A stretch of 11,439 nt of DNA from Euperipatoides rowelli. Lineage: Eukaryota > Onychophora > Udeonychophora > Euonychophora > Peripatopsidae. Where the stretch lies: assembly GCA_003024985.2 (NCBI GenBank), contig PXIH01S0005794.1. One strand, written 5' to 3'. The notes below the pieces were generated by a model, which was given only the letters and a program-made list of their open reading frames with translations, was not told the origin of the DNA and did not search any database. The position numbers and the translations under genes are program-made. Position 1 is the stretch's first letter. Each line of letters begins with the position of its first letter. Of this stretch, positions 8,203 through 11,439 are shown piece after piece.

Positions 8203-8342
8203 GTAATCACCCATTTTACTATTCATACATGGTGTAAAGAATTCTGCATACTATGTGTGAATAGTATGGTATATCGGGTGATTATAAATGCATAAGTAAT
8301 CACCCGATGTACTATTCGTACACAATTTATAGAAGTCTGCAG
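8203..8342. repeat. TAATCACCC inverted and direct repeat
   Basis: TAATCACCC at 8204-8212 pairs with GGGTGATTA at 8276-8284. The inner sequences also pair (a TACTATTCATACAT-type segment against its reverse complement), giving an imperfect hairpin of about 81 bases. A third copy starts at 8297 in direct orientation and continues with an ACTATTCGTACA segment and TCTGCAG, parallel to the first copy's ACTATTCATACA and TCTGCAT. The layout is forward, reverse, forward. A miniature inverted-repeat element that was partly duplicated is a reasonable reading. Confidence 0.75.
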
Positions 8343-8504
8343 TTCTGCCCATTATTTTTTTTTTTTTTTAAATGGTTCCAATGTGATTAGTCCAATCTTT
8401 TACACTTTAAGCTAATACATTTACAATACTTAAATTTATTATAAGTTATATATACTATCTGCAAATCATTAGGGGTAGAATTATTCAGGTATAAGGCATT
8501 TTTA

Positions 8505-8512
8505 CTTATAAT
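8505..8512. repeat. Left target-site duplication of hAT element
   Basis: CTTATAAT, identical to 8794-8801. It has T at position 2 and A at position 7, which fits the target pattern described for Ac-type hAT elements. Confidence 0.85.
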
Positions 8513-8793
8513 CAGGGCATATCAGGGCAGGGGTGCAAGAGGGGCTGTAGTCCCTGGGCCTCACAATTTTAGGGGCCTTAATTTTTTATTGAAAGACCTC
8601 AATCTGCGAGAACCACCAATTAATGTTTAACCCAACATTCACACTTCCCAACCAAAAAAAAAAAAAAAAAGCTTTTCAAAATCTTCACAACTTATCAAAA
8701 CATACAGACAACCAAAAAAAAAATATTAAAATTACATTTTCCCATTTTTCAATTTTCATTGCCCTGGGCCTCAAATTTCTCTGAAAGGCCCTG
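8513..8793. mobile_element. Non-autonomous hAT element (MITE), 281 bp
   Basis: The element starts CAGGGC and ends GCCCTG. The terminal 17 bases match in inverted orientation at 13 positions (CAGGGCATATCAGGGCA against CAGGGCCTTTCAGAGAA). Exact 8-base target duplications, CTTATAAT, flank both ends. The CAGGG terminus and 8-base duplication are hallmarks of the hAT superfamily. Inside, CCCTGGGCCTC occurs as direct subterminal copies (8552-8562 and 8762-8772), and there are two CCAAC/CAACC-led A runs (8654-8670 and about 8714-8723). There is no transposase open frame, so movement would have depended on an enzyme made elsewhere. An extra CAGGGC at 8523 offers an alternative left end, but it would lose the duplication. 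Confidence 0.9.
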
Positions 8794-8801
8794 CTTATAA
8801 T
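8794..8801. repeat. Right target-site duplication of hAT element
   Basis: CTTATAAT directly follows the GGCCCTG terminus and is identical to 8505-8512. Confidence 0.85.
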
Positions 8802-9654
8802 AATAGCAGTAGTAAAATACACTGCAAAAATATGATAAGGGGTAGGCAATATGTTAATATGAGTTCTGAAAAACACCAAATATGTAATCTATGAGAAAGT
8901 AGGGTATAGAATCCAGCGTCACAATGATATTATAGGAATTCTAGGACAACCTGGGTAAATCATCAAGAATCTTTTACATCACCCCAATGCATACATGGAC
9001 CAGGGATAATCCATAGGATCACAGGGTCACTAATTCTTAATAGTTACCACACTCCTGTACAAATCTTTTTTACAATAACAAATTTTTGTACATGAAAATA
9101 ATACAATAAACTATAAAAACTAAAATAATGTATAGACTATTTTGTTTTGGGGGGAAAAAAAGCATGCCTCTTTAAAATTAATGATTCTAAATGTACAACA
9201 TTATAAAAAGCAAATATTTAATGTTATATTGTCAAATTCATTTGAGAAAAACTTAATTGCATTAAATGTGAATGAAAATACATTTTAATTTTATCATTTA
9301 TTAATAATAATAATAAATGGGTGTTTGTTGGTATACTGTATGTTTAAATATAATTTTATGCATTAATAATGGTGATATTGTAGATTTTAATTCAGTTCAT
9401 ATAAACAATGGCTAACAATGCTAAATTTAGAAAGAGAGATTGGTCTGAAATAGCTATGTTCATCTCATAATAAACAACTACCGTAAATAAATTCATAAAT
9501 GTAAACATTTGAGTAAAGTTATGAAACTTTTGCTCCCAAGATTCTCAACTTTTTACGTTGAAAATCAGGAATAAAAATGTGCAAGTCTTGAACATTAAAA
9601 AGTAGTGTTTATTATTAATAAAAACATTGATGTAGGAAAATAAATAATCAATAC
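8802..9654. other. Probable intron downstream of the KCTD exon
   Basis: Non-coding in all frames examined. A slightly less AT-rich patch lies at 8930-9060. A (TAA)n microsatellite is at 9302-9316, and TACNGTA motifs are at 9334 and 9479. On the minus strand this is the beginning of the intron that follows the KCTD exon. No match to the conserved next KCTD5-type exon was found. Confidence 0.55.
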
Positions 9655-9746
9655 CTGTTGTTTCTTTGTATCTCTTTGATGAATTCTCTCTTTCACCAGT
9701 TTAATTAAATCTGTGATGTTGTAAAACTCGGCCTCTTCTAAAACAC
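9655..9746 (-). CDS. Internal exon of a KCTD2/5/17-like BTB (T1) domain protein
   Basis: Read on the minus strand, this 92-base exon is bounded by an acceptor (ATATTTTAG, with AG at 9748-9747) and a donor (CAG followed by GTAT, with GT at 9654-9653). It opens with the last two bases of a split codon (GT, so probably Gly), then gives 30 uninterrupted codons and ends in phase 0. The peptide begins VLEEAEFYNITDLIKLV and continues through KERIHQRD to TKKQQ. From knowledge of the family, this matches the C-terminal end of the BTB/T1 domain of KCTD5, KCTD2 and KCTD17, where a Gly-Val-Leu-Glu-Glu-Ala-Glu-Phe-Tyr-Asn run precedes the Leu-Val-Lys helix. Those proteins form pentamers and act as cullin-3 ubiquitin-ligase adaptors, with known roles in G-beta-gamma turnover. 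The rest of the BTB domain should lie beyond 11439 and the C-terminal domain at lower coordinates, but neither was found here. KCTD membership is fairly secure; the exact paralogue is inferred. Confidence 0.85.
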
Positions 9747-10883
9747 CTAAAATATAAAGATTTGTGGCATATAAATATTAAAATACAGTATAGCTTTCCA
9801 CATTTTTATAATCAAATTTGTGTTCATCATATTTATAGAATATAAGTTTCTCATAAATTATATTTTCTTTCTCAAAATTTTCCGACTGAATGTTTTGGAT
9901 TTGCAAGTTTCATAATCAGCATTAAACTTAAGAGTTTATTTGTCAATTGTACAGAAGTCATTAATAAAAAAAAGACACTTCTTTATAAGGTGTACTCAGT
10001 AGACATATCATAAGTCCATTAAGTGTCAGTTTTAATATGATAGTAAAATATTACAGTTTCAGTTCAATTAAACTCATTTATTGTGCCATAAGATTTGGTT
10101 ACCCAATGAGTTATGCAATTACTGTTTAATACAAATCATTAATAAAATAAATTATTCTATAAAACATGATTATGTGGCCTGAGCTTATAATTAATTGATA
10201 TTATTGTTACCGGTAATATCAATTTGAAAAAAAAAAACAGTTTATAATTTTGCACACAAGGTACAGTAGCTACTAGTAACTTTAACAAAGTTTCCCAACA
10301 AAAGTTAATATTTTCGAATCTATCACAAAAATACTGTAAAAAGAGGAAATTTTCAGTGAGATTATTTTAGCAAAATCATGCTTTTATGCTTTACCGAAAG
10401 GAAAGTTTCAAATGGCAATTTTTTTTTTTTTTAAAAAATCATTTTATTAAAATCCATAGATTAGCCTTAATTTAGGCCTATTTATTTTTTCTATTTATAG
10501 GCCTATTATTAATATAAAACAAACATTCACTTTATGGAAATTCTTTCTTTTCTATCTTTAATTGAAAATCATTGGCCATCATACAAACATCATAATATTC
10601 TTGTAGAAGAAATTTAAAAAAAGATATAGCCTATTTCATTTCTAAATTACAACATTAATGTAGAAAAGTATAATTTTTTGTTTTAAAAAAAAAAAATTTG
10701 ATTCTTTACATGATTTGATTAATTCAGTAATAATAAATTTATAAATTCTATATTAAAAATTTGCCAATAGTCCTCAGTTATAATATTTGGTGAGGATTAC
10801 AGTATACCATTTAAATTTCATTACATTAATTTTAAATTTTATAATACAATCTTAACTGTGATCTAATAAATATGAAAATAACT
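9747..10883. other. Probable intron upstream of the KCTD exon
   Basis: AT-rich and non-coding. It holds a perfect inverted repeat at 10193-10224, two TAGGCCTA palindromes at 10473 and 10498, long A or T runs (10421-10432, 10684-10695) and TACNGTA motifs at 9784, 10262, 10332 and 10798. No preceding BTB-domain exon was seen. Confidence 0.55.
10193..10224. repeat. Perfect 11-bp inverted repeat around a TTACCGGTAA palindrome
   Basis: AATTGATATTA (10193-10203) and TAATATCAATT (10214-10224) are exact reverse complements, separated by 10 bases. The inner TTACCGGTAA (10207-10216) is itself a perfect 10-base palindrome overlapping the right arm. Confidence 0.8.
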
Positions 10884-11060
10884 TATATACCGTAGAATGC
10901 CGACCAGGAGCACCACACCAAGCAAGCCAACCCCCCCCCCCCCTATTTCTTGTCAAAACATAGGTATATAGCACCATCGCTGAACAAGAGCGCCCCCTTA
11001 GATTTTTGCTTCATTTTACCTCATCTAAGATTCAGGACAGTGTATCCAAACAAGAGCGCC
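10884..11060 (+). repeat. AAGAGCGCC periodic element, shorter copy
   Basis: Boxes are AGGAGCACC at 10906 and AAGAGCGCC at 10986 and 11052. The order matches 6900-7135: a TACC/ATGCC start, ACCAAGCAAGCC, a run of 13 C (10931-10943), ATTTCTTG, CATAGGTA, GCACCATCGC, then GATTTTTGCTTCATTTTACC and AGTGTATCCAA before the last box. Relative to the longer copy, one whole unit of about 64 bases, from box to box, is absent. Both copies lie in the same orientation about 4 kb apart. Confidence 0.85.
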
Positions 11061-11290
11061 ACATATGCTGTGTAGAGGAGAATATTGCATATATTTCATA
11101 CCGGCCAAAGGCTGGTGACCAACTTTCATTTAGTAGCCAAACTTAATATTTAGTAGCCATTTTTTAAATTTTAAAATACATATACGTATCATTATTTTTA
11201 AAATTGCCTGGTCAGCATGCTTCGCATTTCCCATGATCCAAAAACCAACCCAGTGTGTCAAATGCTCAAATGTCTTATTTTTTTTTTATT
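11061..11290. other. Non-coding stretch with a short duplication
   Basis: ATTTAGTAGCCA is present twice at a 20-base interval (11128-11139 and 11148-11159). No coding or RNA gene was seen. The texture (GGCCAAAGGCTGGTGACC, then the TAGTAGCCA steps) suggests a dispersed repeat fragment, without proof from a second copy here. Confidence 0.4.
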
Positions 11291-11345
11291 TAATCTTTAC
11301 CTTCATCATAACTCCCACTATGTAATAAAAAACTATGCCCTATAA
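11291..11345 (+). repeat. Isolated diverged fragment of the satellite monomer
   Basis: TAATCTTTACCTTCATCATA, then ACTCCCACTATGTAATA and ACTATGCCCTATAA follow the same order as 2139-2207 in the last array monomer (TAACCTTTACC, AACTCCAACTATG, ACACTATGC, GCCCTATAA), with substitutions and a short internal deletion. It lies in the same orientation as the main array about 9 kb away. Confidence 0.6.
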
Positions 11346-11439
11346 GAGGTGCAATATACTTTTTTGGACCAAATTTAATCATTTTTACACTACTTCCACC
11401 AGCCCAACCGTTAATCAATCAATTGCCATTTTGGGGCTC
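11346..11439. other. Window end, nothing recognised
   Basis: Short non-coding tail with no supported feature. Confidence 0.5.

Noticed and set aside
8523-8793. Alternative hAT left end at the second CAGGGC
   Set aside because: Starting at 8523 loses the exact CTTATAAT target duplication.

Overview
This is AT-rich animal nuclear DNA. Only one stretch can be recognised as coding: a 92-base internal exon on the minus strand (9655-9746). It has canonical splice sites and encodes the end of a KCTD2/5/17-type BTB domain. No prokaryotic operon, tRNA, rRNA, CRISPR array or autonomous transposon gene was seen. The spliced metazoan gene, dispersed non-autonomous repeats, patchy CpG and long non-coding stretches fit an invertebrate or basal chordate. 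The species cannot be named from the sequence. Single N bases at 1365 and 6787 point to a draft assembly.

Layout. 1-66 may be the end of a plus-strand exon (low confidence). 67-856 is AT-rich and featureless. 857-1083 is a large palindrome whose right half leads into a tandem satellite array (about 1009-2210), with monomers shortened by internal deletions. 2211-4600 is mostly intron-like, with one weak 51-base minus-strand exon candidate (2380-2430) and a less AT-rich, UTR-like block (3640-4100). 4607-4880 is a possible promoter: four CCAAT boxes in 41 bases, an RFX-like X-box and an E2F-like site. 5741-5875 is a plausible minus-strand terminal coding exon of unknown family.

The second half is rich in repeats. 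A periodic AAGAGCGCC element occurs at 6900-7135 and 10884-11060, with a looser cluster at 7516-7628. A TAATCACCC inverted/direct repeat lies at 8203-8342. A complete non-autonomous hAT element occupies 8513-8793 and is flanked by an exact 8-base target duplication. A diverged, isolated piece of the satellite monomer lies at 11291-11345, about 9 kb from the main array.

If the KCTD gene continues on the minus strand, most of 1-9654 is its next intron or its downstream flank; the conserved next KCTD5-type exon was not found there. The gapped palindrome TACNGTA is strongly over-represented across the whole window (29 hand-counted copies). No new multi-gene system was found. The most unusual items are the palindrome-plus-satellite structure, the AAGAGCGCC periodic repeat, the TACNGTA enrichment and the CCAAT/X-box/E2F cluster.
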